In this document: piece after piece, positions 16,730 to 25,376 of the stretch
Layout: each line of letters starts with the position of its first letter
Numbering within the stretch: position 1 is the first letter of the stretch
DNA from: Lachnospiraceae bacterium
Lineage (GTDB): Bacteria > Bacillota > Clostridia > Lachnospirales > Lachnospiraceae
Direction of reading: 5' to 3'
Assembly: GCA_900759665.1 (NCBI GenBank)
Contig: CAAEWE010000040.1
Location: 74,377 to 138,376, forward strand
Length of the DNA: 64,000 bases
The notes under the pieces: model-generated
What the model was told of the DNA's origin: nothing
The model's input: only the letters and a program-made list of their open reading frames with translations
The model's database searches: none
Translations under genes and position numbers: made by a program

Positions 16730-16758
16730 AAACCACATAATACTCAAATTGAGAATTG
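16708..16758 (+). promoter_or_regulatory. Two operator-like palindromes at the NAD-salvage promoter (probable NrtR sites)
   Basis: TAATACTC-N5-GAGTATAA occupies 16708-16728, between and over the -35 and -10. TAATACTC-N5-GAGAATTG occupies 16738-16758, over the expected transcription start. The copies are exactly 30 bp apart. Two same-face sites covering the promoter of an nrtR-like gene and its NAD-salvage partners fit autorepression by that regulator. The binding assignment is inference. Confidence 0.7.
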
Positions 16759-16780
16759 CGAAAAAAAGGGGAGATTGCAT

Positions 16781-17545
16781 TTGGACATGCGGGATCGAAA
16801 CGGAATGACAGAGACGGAATTTTTACGGCAGTATGACCCGGATCGTTATGAGAAGCCGGCCGTGACAGTGGATATGCTGATCTTTACGGTAAATCCGGAG
16901 AAGGACTACTCGCTGGAACTGTTGATGATCGAGAGAGGAGGTCATCCTTATCTGGGAAAGTGGGCAATTCCCGGAGGCTTTGTGGAGATGGATGAGTCTC
17001 TGGAGCAGGCGGCAGCCAGAGAGCTGAAGGAGGAGACGGATCTGTCGGACATTTATATGGAACAGCTATTTACTTTTGGGGATGTGGGAAGAGATCCCAG
17101 GATGCGCGTGATCTCTGTGGCATATATGGCTCTGGTGCCCAAGGACAAGCTTCATCCGGTGGCAGGGGATGATGCAGCAAAGGTCAGATGGTTCACGGTA
17201 AAGATGGTGGAGGATGGAAGCCTGGTTTTGCTGACAGACGAAATGACATTGACGGAGGGAGACATTGCCTTCGATCACGAGAAGGTTATTAAGACTGCAC
17301 TGCAGAGGCTGAAAAATAAAGTAGAGTACACCGACATTGCCTTTGAACTGGCTGGAGAGGAGTTTACATTAACACAGCTTCAGTCGATTTACGAGGCGGT
17401 TCTCGGGAGAAAACTGCATAAGTCAAATTTCCGCAGGAGTATAGCAGACCGTGTGGAAAAGACCGGAGAAAAGGAGACCAAAAGCTCAAACCGCCCGTCG
17501 TGTCTGTATCGTAAGAAAAGTGGAGAATGGGAGCATCGTTTTTGA
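16781..17545 (+). CDS. nrtR: NrtR-type Nudix/winged-helix regulator of NAD metabolism
   Basis: About 254 residues. A Nudix domain (about 25-160) is followed by a winged-helix C-terminus (FTLTQLQSIYEAVLGRKLHKSNFRRSI). This is the NrtR architecture, in which the Nudix part senses ADP-ribose or related NAD products and the C-terminal part binds DNA. The Nudix box GGFVEMDESLEQAAARELKE followed by ETDL keeps all the Glu and Arg residues expected for catalysis, unlike some NrtR proteins that have lost them, so hydrolase activity is possible. The TTG at 16781 is seven bases after AAGGGGAG; an ATG at 16787 is the alternative. It leads an operon with pncA and pncB. Confidence 0.85.
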   Translation: MDMRDRNGMTETEFLRQYDPDRYEKPAVTVDMLIFTVNPEKDYSLELLMIERGGHPYLGKWAIPGGFVEMDESLEQAAARELKEETDLSDIYMEQLFTFGDVGRDPRMRVISVAYMALVPKDKLHPVAGDDAAKVRWFTVKMVEDGSLVLLTDEMTLTEGDIAFDHEKVIKTALQRLKNKVEYTDIAFELAGEEFTLTQLQSIYEAVLGRKLHKSNFRRSIADRVEKTGEKETKSSNRPSCLYRKKSGEWEHRF

Positions 17546-17562
17546 CAGAGAGGAGATCAGTT

Positions 17563-18081
17563 ATGGGTAAGGTGTTAGTTGTAGTAGATATGCAGAATGA
17601 TTTCGTTTCCGGCAGTCTCGGGACAAAGGAAGCACAGGCGGTCGTGCCGGCAGTTGTGGCAAAGATCAAAGAGTATCAGGAAAAAGGAGACCGGGTGGTA
17701 TATACATATGACACCCATGAGGAGAATTATCTGGAGACGCAGGAAGGGCGAAACCTGCCGGTAAAGCATTGTATTCGTGGAACCTGGGGCTGGGAGCTTG
17801 CGGATGAGATTGACGAACTGGCAGAGGAGGCAGACAAGTATGAGAAGCCAACCTTTGGAAGCCGCCGGCTGATGGAGGATCTGGCAGAGTGGAAGCCGGA
17901 TGAGATTGAGTTTGTGGGGTTGTGTACGGATATCTGTGTGGTATCCAATGTGCTTGGGACGAAAGCGTGGCTGCCGGAGACGCCATTGGTTGTGGACAGC
18001 AGCTGCTGTGCCGGGGTTACACCGGAGAGCCATGAGGCGGCACTGGCGACCATGCGGTCATGCCAGGTAAAGATAGTATAA
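17563..18081 (+). CDS. pncA: Nicotinamidase
   Basis: The enzyme deamidates nicotinamide to nicotinate, the first step of NAD salvage. The protein has 172 residues of the isochorismatase-like hydrolase fold. The catalytic triad is visible as Asp9 (VVVDMQNDF), Lys95 (EKPTFGS) and Cys125 (TDICVVS), and the metal site as Asp50, His52 (YDTHEENY) and His69. GAGGAG lies just before the ATG. It begins 17 bp after nrtR and is followed by pncB after 117 bp. Isochorismatase-fold hydrolases vary in substrate, but the metal residues together with its neighbours make nicotinamidase by far the best call. Confidence 0.93.
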   Translation: MGKVLVVVDMQNDFVSGSLGTKEAQAVVPAVVAKIKEYQEKGDRVVYTYDTHEENYLETQEGRNLPVKHCIRGTWGWELADEIDELAEEADKYEKPTFGSRRLMEDLAEWKPDEIEFVGLCTDICVVSNVLGTKAWLPETPLVVDSSCCAGVTPESHEAALATMRSCQVKIV

Positions 18082-18198
18082 ATACTGTGTGGACGAGGGG
18101 TGAAGATAAGCAGCAATGGAGTGATCCGTGACATCAGTTGAAGAAGGAAAGTGTTTATAAAGACGGGCAGGGTGCTATATAGAAAGGTCGTGATAGCG

Positions 18199-19647
18199 AT
18201 GAAACAGTTTGATAAACGTAATTTAACCATGGTGATGGATTTTTATGAGCTGACTATGAGTAACGGGTATTTCCGGGAGCAGGACAGAGATACCCGTGTG
18301 GCATTTGATGTATTTTACCGCAAAAATCCCGACGGCGGCGGGTATTCCATTTTTGCAGGACTGGAGCAGATCATAGAATATATTCAGGATCTTCATTTTG
18401 ATGATGACGATATCGCGTATCTGCGGGAGCAGAAGATCTTTGAGGAGGATTTTCTGGAGTATCTGCGGAATTTCAGGTTTGAGGGAGATCTCTATGCATT
18501 CCCGGAGGGGACGATCATGTATCCGAATGAGCCGATCCTGACGATCGTAGCACCACTGATCGATGCACAGCTTGTGGAGACGGCAGTGCTGTTGCAGGTC
18601 AATCATCAGTCTCTGGTGGCGACCAAGGCTAGCCGTATCGTCCGGGCGGCACAGGGCAGAGCTGTCTCTGATTTTGGTGCCAGACGTGCCCACAATATGG
18701 ATGCGGCAGTATATGGTGCCAGAGCAGCGTATATTGGCGGCGTCAATGGAACGGCGACGGTGCTCTCCGGAGAAATGTTTGGGATTCCGGTAGGCGGAAC
18801 TATGGCGCACAGCTGGGTAATGTACTATGAGGACGAGTACACGGCATTTAAAAAGTATGCGGAGACATACCCGGATGGAACCGTACTTCTCATTGATACC
18901 TATGACGTATTAAAGAGCGGTGTGCCAAATGCGATCCGGATCGCCAAAGAGGTGCTGGAGCCGATGGGCAAGCGTCTCAAGGGCGTGCGCATTGACAGCG
19001 GTGACCTGGCATACTTGTCCAAAAAGACCCGGAAAATGCTGGATGAAGCAGGTCTTACAGACTGCCAGATCGTAGCCTCCAATAGTCTTGACGAATACAC
19101 GATCTCTTCTCTGATCGATCAGGGGGGCTGTATTGACAGCTTTGGCGTGGGGGAACGTCTGATCACCTCCAAGAGTGAGCCGGTCTTCGGAGCTGTCTAC
19201 AAGATATCTGCCGTAAAGCGTGATGGCGTATATCAGCCAAGGATCAAGGTTTCTGAAAATGTGGAGAAGATCACGAATCCAGGACTGAAAAAGGTATATC
19301 GTATCTATGATGAGACAGGAAAGGCGGTAGCGGATCTCATCGGCAAATATGATGAGGAAATTGATCTTGCCAAGCCGTTCCGCTATGTGGATCCGGTTGC
19401 TCCATGGCGTCAGCGTACCTTTGATAACTGCACGGGAAAGGAGCTTCAGGTGCCGATCTTTAAGGACGGAAAGCTGGTTTATAAGCTGCCGTCTCTGGAG
19501 GAGATCCGTGCCTATGTCAAGGAGCAGATGAAGGAGGAGATGTGGCCGGAGGAGCAGCGTTTTGAAAATCCTCATGTGCATTATCTGGATATGACACCAG
19601 ATTATTATGATATGAAGATGGAACTGCTGTATGAGGTGCAGAAGTAG
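18199..19647 (+). CDS. pncB: Nicotinate phosphoribosyltransferase
   Basis: The enzyme joins nicotinate with PRPP to give nicotinate mononucleotide, the product of PncA being its substrate. About 482 residues. The N-terminus NLTMVMDFYELTMSNGYF is typical. SDFGARRAHNMDAA carries the active-site loop with the conserved His, GTMAHSWVM follows, and KGVRIDSGDLAYLS is the phosphate-binding region. The ATG at 18199 starts the conserved region; a GTG at 18151 is in frame but has no ribosome site. It is the last gene of the nrtR operon. Confidence 0.93.
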   Translation: MKQFDKRNLTMVMDFYELTMSNGYFREQDRDTRVAFDVFYRKNPDGGGYSIFAGLEQIIEYIQDLHFDDDDIAYLREQKIFEEDFLEYLRNFRFEGDLYAFPEGTIMYPNEPILTIVAPLIDAQLVETAVLLQVNHQSLVATKASRIVRAAQGRAVSDFGARRAHNMDAAVYGARAAYIGGVNGTATVLSGEMFGIPVGGTMAHSWVMYYEDEYTAFKKYAETYPDGTVLLIDTYDVLKSGVPNAIRIAKEVLEPMGKRLKGVRIDSGDLAYLSKKTRKMLDEAGLTDCQIVASNSLDEYTISSLIDQGGCIDSFGVGERLITSKSEPVFGAVYKISAVKRDGVYQPRIKVSENVEKITNPGLKKVYRIYDETGKAVADLIGKYDEEIDLAKPFRYVDPVAPWRQRTFDNCTGKELQVPIFKDGKLVYKLPSLEEIRAYVKEQMKEEMWPEEQRFENPHVHYLDMTPDYYDMKMELLYEVQK

Positions 19648-19679
19648 TTCTGGCAGCACAGTCAAATTTCCCGGAATGG

Positions 19680-19708
19680 TTGACAAATCGGGGGAGGAAT
19701 ACTAAAGT
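19680..19708 (+). promoter_or_regulatory. Probable promoter of metG
   Basis: TTGACA (19680-19685) is followed after 17 bp by TAAAGT (19703-19708), a four-of-six -10 match. No T-box leader is visible in the short space before metG. Confidence 0.45.
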
Positions 19709-19756
19709 AAATAAGATAGGGTTATTATAAGAAAATTAGGAAAAGAGGGACAGCAG

Positions 19757-21736
19757 ATGGCAGAGAAAAAGAGATTTTATCTGACAACCGCAATTGCGTA
19801 TACGTCAGGAAAACCACATATCGGTAACACATATGAAGCCGTTCTGGCAGACAGTATCGTGCGTTTCAAGAGACAGCAGGGATATGATGTCCGTTTTCAG
19901 ACAGGAACGGATGAGCATGGCCAGAAGATCGAGCTGAAGGCAGAGGAAGCCGGAATTACACCAAAGAAATTTGTAGATGATGTTTCCGGACAGATCAAGA
20001 CAATCTGGGATCTGATGAATACGTCTTATGATCGTTTTATCCGTACAACGGATGAGGATCATGAGAAGCAGGTGCAGAAGATCTTCAAAAAGCTTTATGA
20101 CCAGGGCGATATTTATAAAGGATTTTATGAAGGCATGTACTGTACACCTTGCGAGTCCTTCTTTACACAGTCCCAGCTTGTGGACGGAAAGTGTCCGGAC
20201 TGCGGACGTCCCTGCCAGCCGGCAAAGGAGGAGGCATATTTTCTGAAGCTCAGCAAATATGCAGACCGTCTGATCGAGCATATCAATACACATCCGGAGT
20301 TTATTCAGCCGGAGTCCCGCAAAAACGAGATGATGAACAACTTCCTTCTCCCGGGACTGCAGGATCTGTGTGTCTCCAGAACTTCATTCAAATGGGGTAT
20401 CCCGGTAGATTTCGATCCGGATCATGTGGTATATGTATGGCTTGATGCACTCAGCAACTATATTACAGGACTTGGCTACGATGTGGACGGGGAGAACCGC
20501 CTCGATGAGAACGGAGAGGATCTTTATAAGAAGTTCTGGCCGGCGGATCTCCATCTGATCGGAAAGGATATTATCCGTTTCCATACAATTTACTGGCCGA
20601 TCATTCTTATGGCTCTGGGTGAGCCGCTGCCGAAGCAGGTATTTGGTCATCCGTGGCTGCTGCAGGGCGATGGTAAGATGAGTAAATCCAAAGGAAATGT
20701 AATCTATGCAGACGATCTTGTAGATATGTTTGGTGTCGATGCTGTCCGTTATTTCGTACTTCATGAGATGCCATTTGAGAATGACGGCGTCATCACATGG
20801 GAGCTTATGGTAGAGCGTATGAATTCTGATCTTGCCAATACACTGGGCAATCTGGTCAACCGTACTATTTCCATGACGAACAAATATCTTGGTGGTGTTG
20901 CAGAGGATAAGGGTGTTACAGAGGCGGTAGATGATGATCTGAAGGCCGTGGTACTGGCAGCACCAAAGAAGGTGGAGGAGAAAATGGATAAGCTCCGTGT
21001 AGCCGATGCCATCACAGAGGTATTCACCATCTTTAAGAGATGTAACAAATATATTGACGAGACAGAGCCTTGGATCCTTGGAAAGGACGAGGCGAAAAAG
21101 AACCGTCTTTCTACAGTGCTTTACAATCTGTTGGAAAGCATTACCATTGGTGCAAGCCTGTTGGAGTCCTTTATGCCGGATACGACAGACCGTATCCTCG
21201 CCCAGATCGGTGCCACAAAGCGTCCGTTGGAGGAGATGGATCATTTCGGCGGTTATGTAAACGGTACAAAGGTAACAGAGAAGCCGGAGATTTTATTTGC
21301 CCGTCTTGATATGGACGAGGTAAAAGTGAAGGCGGAGGAGATTCAGAAGGCACAGGCGGCAGCCAACGGCGGCGGTGTTCCGGAAAATGTTATCGACATT
21401 GAGGCGAAGCCGGAGATCACCTTTGACGATTTCACGAAGATGCAGTTCCAGGTAGGCGAGATCATTGCCTGCGAGGAAGTAAAGAAGTCCAAGAAGCTTC
21501 TGTGCTCCCAGGTGCGTATCGGCAGCGAGGTCAAGCAGATCGTATCCGGAATCAAGCAGCACTACTCCGCAGAGGAGATGGTGGGCAAGAAGGTTATGGT
21601 TCTGGTAAACTTAAAGCCTGCGAAGCTGGCCGGTGTTTTGTCTGAGGGAATGCTTCTTTGCGCAGAGGATGCGGACGGCAATCTGGCTCTGGTAACGCCG
21701 GAGAAGGAGATGCCGGCAGGTGCGGAGATCTGTTAA
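19757..21736 (+). CDS. metG: Methionyl-tRNA synthetase
   Basis: The class I synthetase charges tRNA-Met. The protein has 659 residues, normal for the long form. The HIGH-type motif is KPHIGNTYEA near residue 20, and the KMSKS motif is GDGKMSKSKGN. Two zinc-knuckle cysteine pairs (CTPCESF and CPDCGRP) lie in the connective peptide. The C-terminal 105 residues are an EMAP-II/Trbp111-like tRNA-binding domain (TFDDFTKMQFQVGEI... SEGMLLCAED), which dimerises the enzyme. The ATG at 19757 has AAAAGAGGGA upstream. It has its own likely promoter and shares a terminator with the convergent phospholipid operon. Confidence 0.97.
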   Translation: MAEKKRFYLTTAIAYTSGKPHIGNTYEAVLADSIVRFKRQQGYDVRFQTGTDEHGQKIELKAEEAGITPKKFVDDVSGQIKTIWDLMNTSYDRFIRTTDEDHEKQVQKIFKKLYDQGDIYKGFYEGMYCTPCESFFTQSQLVDGKCPDCGRPCQPAKEEAYFLKLSKYADRLIEHINTHPEFIQPESRKNEMMNNFLLPGLQDLCVSRTSFKWGIPVDFDPDHVVYVWLDALSNYITGLGYDVDGENRLDENGEDLYKKFWPADLHLIGKDIIRFHTIYWPIILMALGEPLPKQVFGHPWLLQGDGKMSKSKGNVIYADDLVDMFGVDAVRYFVLHEMPFENDGVITWELMVERMNSDLANTLGNLVNRTISMTNKYLGGVAEDKGVTEAVDDDLKAVVLAAPKKVEEKMDKLRVADAITEVFTIFKRCNKYIDETEPWILGKDEAKKNRLSTVLYNLLESITIGASLLESFMPDTTDRILAQIGATKRPLEEMDHFGGYVNGTKVTEKPEILFARLDMDEVKVKAEEIQKAQAAANGGGVPENVIDIEAKPEITFDDFTKMQFQVGEIIACEEVKKSKKLLCSQVRIGSEVKQIVSGIKQHYSAEEMVGKKVMVLVNLKPAKLAGVLSEGMLLCAEDADGNLALVTPEKEMPAGAEIC

Positions 21737-21761
21737 AAATTAGATGATATAGAATAGAGTC

Positions 21762-21798
21762 AAAAGGGAGCTGTCACGATGTGGCAGCTCCCTCTTGC
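21762..21798. terminator. Bidirectional terminator between metG and the phospholipid operon
   Basis: GGGAGCTGTC (21766-21775) pairs with GGCAGCTCCC (21783-21792). It is followed by TCTTG on the plus strand and by TTTTG on the minus strand, so it can end both convergent transcripts. Confidence 0.8.
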
Positions 21799-21834
21799 AA
21801 AAAATAAAAATTTGTCTTGTTTTCTTTATGTTCT

Positions 21835-22464
21835 TTATTTCCAAATTTTCCGTATCCTTCCCGCGATCCAGAATCCTACCTCAAATACTGCTATCCCCCC
21901 AAATACATCCACGATCACATGCTGCTTGATCAGCAGGGTCGATGCAAAAACGCCCAAAGACATCAAGATCGTAATGACTTTGTAGGTGCGGTTGGATCTT
22001 TTCAGGAGAAAAGCGGCACGGATACATGCCCAGCTTTCCAGACAATGAATGGACGGAAAAAGATTGACCGGGGCATCCATGGTGTAGATCAGCTGTACCA
22101 GGCGGCTGCACAGACCGGTTCCGGTGATCTCCGGGCGGGTAAGCGTGGTTGGACACAGCAGAAAAAAGAAAAGACAGATGATTTTGGCACAGATATTGCT
22201 GATGGCAAAACGATAACACAACTCCTTACTGTCTCTGGCAATGAGAATATAACTGATACACCATTGGACGAATGCAAAAATATAAAAAAGAACAAAGGGA
22301 GCCACAAAGGGAAGGGCTTTGTCAAACGGAGTCTCCCAGCAGGAAAAGGTCAGAAAGCGGCGAAGCTGACCGGTTCCGGTATAAACAAAGGTGTTGACCA
22401 GGAGAGCCATTCCCAGTGGGAGAATCGCATATTTTGGTATCCATGATTTAAGTCTGTTTTGCAT
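21835..22464 (-). CDS. PAP2-superfamily membrane phosphatase/phosphotransferase
   Basis: The 209-residue integral membrane protein has about six hydrophobic segments. The PAP2 motifs are visible: TRP (reduced motif 1), FPSIHC (motif 2, catalytic-fold Ser and His) and KQHVIVDVFGG (motif 3, nucleophilic His and Asp). Such enzymes remove phosphate from lipid phosphates such as phosphatidic acid, PG-phosphate or undecaprenyl diphosphate, or transfer phospho-head groups. Its start overlaps the end of psd by 17 bp, making it the last gene of a phospholipid operon, so a lipid substrate is likely. Which lipid is used is not readable. Confidence 0.82.
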   Translation of the reverse strand: MQNRLKSWIPKYAILPLGMALLVNTFVYTGTGQLRRFLTFSCWETPFDKALPFVAPFVLFYIFAFVQWCISYILIARDSKELCYRFAISNICAKIICLFFFLLCPTTLTRPEITGTGLCSRLVQLIYTMDAPVNLFPSIHCLESWACIRAAFLLKRSNRTYKVITILMSLGVFASTLLIKQHVIVDVFGGIAVFEVGFWIAGRIRKIWK

Positions 22465-23266
22465 GTCCGATCACCTCTCCCAATTTTACCGGGGTTTCTT
22501 TTCCAAGCAGAGAATGCTTCAGGAGATCCTGACGGATCCGCACCTGATCCGGTTCGATCAACACAATGACCGTGGAACCGCCATATTGAAAAAATCCCTT
22601 TTCTTTGCCACGGACGGCGGTTCCTTTGCCCTCGTGATTGACAATGCGTCCCACCAGCATAGCCCCCACCTCCATCTGGACAACCGTGCCGAAATGGGTG
22701 GTTCGGATCAAGGTATATTCGCGGCTGTTTTCTGTGAAAACCGGCACCTGTTCCAGCGCAATAGGGCGTACCGTGTGAAGCACACCGGGGATAAAAAAGT
22801 TTTTGCTTTTGGCTCCGGAGTCCACATAGCAGTAGCGGTGGTAATGATCCACGCAAAGGCGAAAAACGAGACAGTAACCGCCTTGGTAACGGGCTGCCAG
22901 CGTATTGCTGTGAAGCAGGGACGGTAATGTATAATGGCTCTGTTTAATGGGCAGAACTGTGTCTCCCTGAACCGGCCAGACTGATAAAAGACCGTCACAC
23001 GGGGCAATCAGATGCTCCGGATCCCGGTCGATGGGGCGAAGTCCATCCCGGATCTTTCGGGAGAAGAAATCGTTAAAACTAAGCACATTGTCCATTTCAT
23101 AGTCAGACAGCCTGATCCGGTTATGACGTGCAAACGGTCTGACCAGGAAATGGGACAGATTCGAATCCAGAAAGGCACCGCAGGCTTTTGATAATGCCGG
23201 AGCAGTCAAGGGCTTTAGGAGCAGTCTGCCCGGTGTTGTATGGTAAAGAAAGTGAAGAGTGTCCAT
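22448..23266 (-). CDS. psd: Phosphatidylserine decarboxylase
   Basis: The enzyme converts phosphatidylserine to phosphatidylethanolamine. The 272-residue proenzyme should cleave itself at the Gly-Ser bond of YGGSTVIV (the GGST form of the usual LGST), creating the pyruvoyl cofactor on the small subunit. Other family marks are IAPCDGLLS (active-site Asp) and VDHYHRYCYVDSG (His). NDFFSRKIRDGLRPID is the conserved N-terminal block. It follows pssA by 103 bp, with an inverted repeat and weak promoter between, and overlaps the PAP2 gene. The pair pssA-psd gives the full route from CDP-diacylglycerol to PE. Confidence 0.95.
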   Translation of the reverse strand: MDTLHFLYHTTPGRLLLKPLTAPALSKACGAFLDSNLSHFLVRPFARHNRIRLSDYEMDNVLSFNDFFSRKIRDGLRPIDRDPEHLIAPCDGLLSVWPVQGDTVLPIKQSHYTLPSLLHSNTLAARYQGGYCLVFRLCVDHYHRYCYVDSGAKSKNFFIPGVLHTVRPIALEQVPVFTENSREYTLIRTTHFGTVVQMEVGAMLVGRIVNHEGKGTAVRGKEKGFFQYGGSTVIVLIEPDQVRIRQDLLKHSLLGKETPVKLGEVIGHAKQT

Positions 23267-23305
23267 AATATCCCCCCATTTCTGAGCAATTTGCTGCGAA
23301 GAGGC

Positions 23306-23336
23306 GAAGTGAAATTCGCAAATGTGATTTCACTTC
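23306..23336. promoter_or_regulatory. Perfect inverted repeat upstream of psd
   Basis: GAAGTGAAAT (23306-23315) and ATTTCACTTC (23327-23336) are exact complements across 11 bp. On the minus strand it lies just downstream of a possible -35 TTGACG and about 40 bp before the psd start. There is no T run, so an operator is more likely than a terminator. Confidence 0.5.
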
Positions 23337-23369
23337 TGTTATCATAGTTATTTAATTTTGCGTCAATGA

Positions 23370-24080
23370 CTAATGTCTCAGCCACAACAGTTTTAAGATC
23401 AGAATCACAAACTCCACAGCACCAAATCCGATCAACAGGGAAATTCCGCGATTCTGCGGTTTTTTGATCTGTATCCTGGACAGGAAAAAAAGTCCTGTCA
23501 GGATCATCACTCCAAAGTAAAGAAGAGTCAGATCAGCACGAAGCAGAAGATGGAACAGCAACACCGCCGGAAAGATCAAGGCTGCAGTTGTCACAGGCAG
23601 ACCGGTGTAGATCTTGGCTCCCGTTTCGTCGCGGTTCTGATCCTCCTCCTCCATGACATTGAAATATGCAAGACGGATCATTGCCGCCAGCACATACAGT
23701 ACAGCGATAAAGGTCAGAACGATCTGTGTTGGTTTCTGATAATGTGTCAGTACATAACAGGTAAATCCGGAAAGTCCCGGTGTACGGATAGCGTATCGGA
23801 GCATGGAAATCCCAATACAGGCAGGAAGCAGGCCGAATGCAACCAGATCCGATAAAGAATCGATCTGAATACCGAAGTTTTTCATCTGGTCGGTTCGGTT
23901 CTTTTTGGTGCGGGCAACCTTTCCGTCAAAGGTATCGCATAATCCCGAAAAAAGCAGAAAGAACATTCCCAGATAAGGGTGTCCTATTCCGTTCAGGCAA
24001 AGCATAATACCGGTTGTCCCCGACATCAGTGACAGGTAGGTAAGGATTACCGTGTAATCATAAAATCCAATCATTTTCAT
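23370..24080 (-). CDS. pssA: CDP-diacylglycerol-serine O-phosphatidyltransferase
   Basis: The membrane enzyme makes phosphatidylserine from CDP-diacylglycerol and serine. About 236 residues with six or so hydrophobic helices. The CDP-alcohol phosphatidyltransferase motif is present as CDTFDGKVAR... FGIQIDSLSD, with all the metal-binding Asp residues. The gap between AR and the following Gly is about 12 residues rather than 8-9, caused by the insertion KKNRTDQMKN seen in clostridial homologs. It overlaps the upstream flippase-like gene by 4 bp (ATGA), so the two are translationally coupled. Placement before psd supports serine rather than glycerol phosphate or inositol as acceptor. Confidence 0.92.
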   Translation of the reverse strand: MKMIGFYDYTVILTYLSLMSGTTGIMLCLNGIGHPYLGMFFLLFSGLCDTFDGKVARTKKNRTDQMKNFGIQIDSLSDLVAFGLLPACIGISMLRYAIRTPGLSGFTCYVLTHYQKPTQIVLTFIAVLYVLAAMIRLAYFNVMEEEDQNRDETGAKIYTGLPVTTAALIFPAVLLFHLLLRADLTLLYFGVMILTGLFFLSRIQIKKPQNRGISLLIGFGAVEFVILILKLLWLRH

Positions 24081-25132
24081 TTCTCCATTTTCATTTTTCT
24101 TTTGCGAAGTATAACATAACCTGCGATCACCGTGATCAGGCTCACAAGAATGCAGACATAGAAAGAGAGTCCGCGGCTTAAGATCTCCAGCCGGAATGCC
24201 TCATCCCTCGGCATAAGCCGGCAATAGCCCTTGAGCATCAGATAATCCGTGACTCCCATGCCTCCCGGAATCGGTACGCAGTTTGATCCCAGCACCACGT
24301 AGATCTGCGTGGCCAGTAGATGGGGCAGCTTATGCAGATCGCCGTGCATGGCACCGAAGGAAAATAAGGTGACAATGATCTGTGACATGCGCTGCAGCAC
24401 ATTGAGAAGGTACACTTTCCATAGCATTCTGCGTCCCCCGAGTACGGCATCCACACAGTGGCTGTACTTCTCAAGGGAAGCAGAAAGCTTGCGTTCAATG
24501 CGTCTGGCGAGGCGGTGGCAGTGCAGCCGGTGCAGTAATCCGGCAATGCCTAGGCAGATGGACTTCATGAGTGCCTGCTTCCGGAGCAGCATATAAAATA
24601 ATATGCCAAGTCCTGCAAGGATCACACCTCCCGCTACGATCAGAATACGACAGGCAATGCTGAAATTCAGAAAGATCTTTGGAAAGATCAGAATGTCTGC
24701 GATGCTGATGCTGATGATCGCCAGTGTATACATGATCAGATTCAGCAGGAGGGCAGTCATAACTGCTGTCACCGGAATACCATCCTGTACCATAAAGAAT
24801 GCACTGGCAGGCTGTCCGCCGGAGGCAGAAGGGGTAATGGCAGAAAAATACACATCTGCCGCAGAATAAATAAATCCCTGTGTCCGCTTTACCGGATACC
24901 CCATATGCTGCAGGATCGCCCGCAGAGCATCCCCCTCAAACCAGATAAATCCAAGCATACTGATACCAGCAGGCACAATGCCTTTCCAAGAGGCTTCCCG
25001 GAGACTGGCTGCCAGTTCATCCGGCGAAATGCCGCTTCCTTTAAATACGGCGTAGATGGTGATCAAAGCAAGGATCAAAGTGACAATAAAACAGATGATT
25101 TTGTTTCTATTATTATGTATGAGTTCTTTCAT
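24077..25132 (-). CDS. LPG-synthase-type transmembrane protein (UPF0104/YbhN-like flippase family)
   Basis: The 351-residue protein has about eight hydrophobic helices. SAITPSASGGQPAS and NCVPIPGGMGVTDY are the two signature loops of the lysylphosphatidylglycerol synthase transmembrane domain family. There is no C-terminal aminoacyl-transfer domain, so it is the flippase-like half alone. Free-standing members are thought to move lipids or lipid-linked molecules across the membrane; the substrate here is unknown. Being first in an operon with pssA and psd suggests a phospholipid. No clear ribosome site precedes the ATG, and a start a few codons away is possible. Confidence 0.82.
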   Translation of the reverse strand: MKELIHNNRNKIICFIVTLILALITIYAVFKGSGISPDELAASLREASWKGIVPAGISMLGFIWFEGDALRAILQHMGYPVKRTQGFIYSAADVYFSAITPSASGGQPASAFFMVQDGIPVTAVMTALLLNLIMYTLAIISISIADILIFPKIFLNFSIACRILIVAGGVILAGLGILFYMLLRKQALMKSICLGIAGLLHRLHCHRLARRIERKLSASLEKYSHCVDAVLGGRRMLWKVYLLNVLQRMSQIIVTLFSFGAMHGDLHKLPHLLATQIYVVLGSNCVPIPGGMGVTDYLMLKGYCRLMPRDEAFRLEILSRGLSFYVCILVSLITVIAGYVILRKRKMKMEK

Positions 25133-25212
25133 GTGTTAATGCTTATGCAAATGCATGATCCCTTATTATTGATAACGATGATAAGTTACCATAATACTAT
25201 AACATAAAACAA

Positions 25213-25356
25213 ATGATAAAGGGGGGTGTTATCATTAAAAAGAAGAAAAATTTAATAAACAGAGAAGGGGAATTATGGAATGGGGGGGAGCAGGTCAGTG
25301 ATCCGTGGATTGCAAAGGCTTGGCGTGACGCTGGTACTGCTTACGGGAGATATTGA
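25213..25356 (+). CDS. Possible 47-residue peptide, unrecognised
   Basis: This is an open frame in the 244-bp gap between the LytTR gene and the lipid operon, opposite in strand to both. The product is lysine-rich at the start (IIKKKKNLIN) and ends DPWIAKAWRDAGTAYGRY. The ATG has no ribosome site; a G-run (25221-25226) lies inside the frame instead. It does not look like an AgrD-type signal precursor: no Cys-containing thiolactone region and no acidic tail. It may be chance. The same gap also holds the putative minus-strand promoter of the lipid operon (TTATCA, 17 bp, TATTAT). Confidence 0.2.
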   Translation: MIKGGVIIKKKKNLINREGELWNGGEQVSDPWIAKAWRDAGTAYGRY

Positions 25357-25376
25357 ATTTTATTGATGAGCTATAC

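Noticed and set aside
25213..25356. Small frame as an AgrD-type autoinducer
   Set aside because: It lacks the Cys-containing core and acidic tail of AgrD, and no AgrB protease gene is present.
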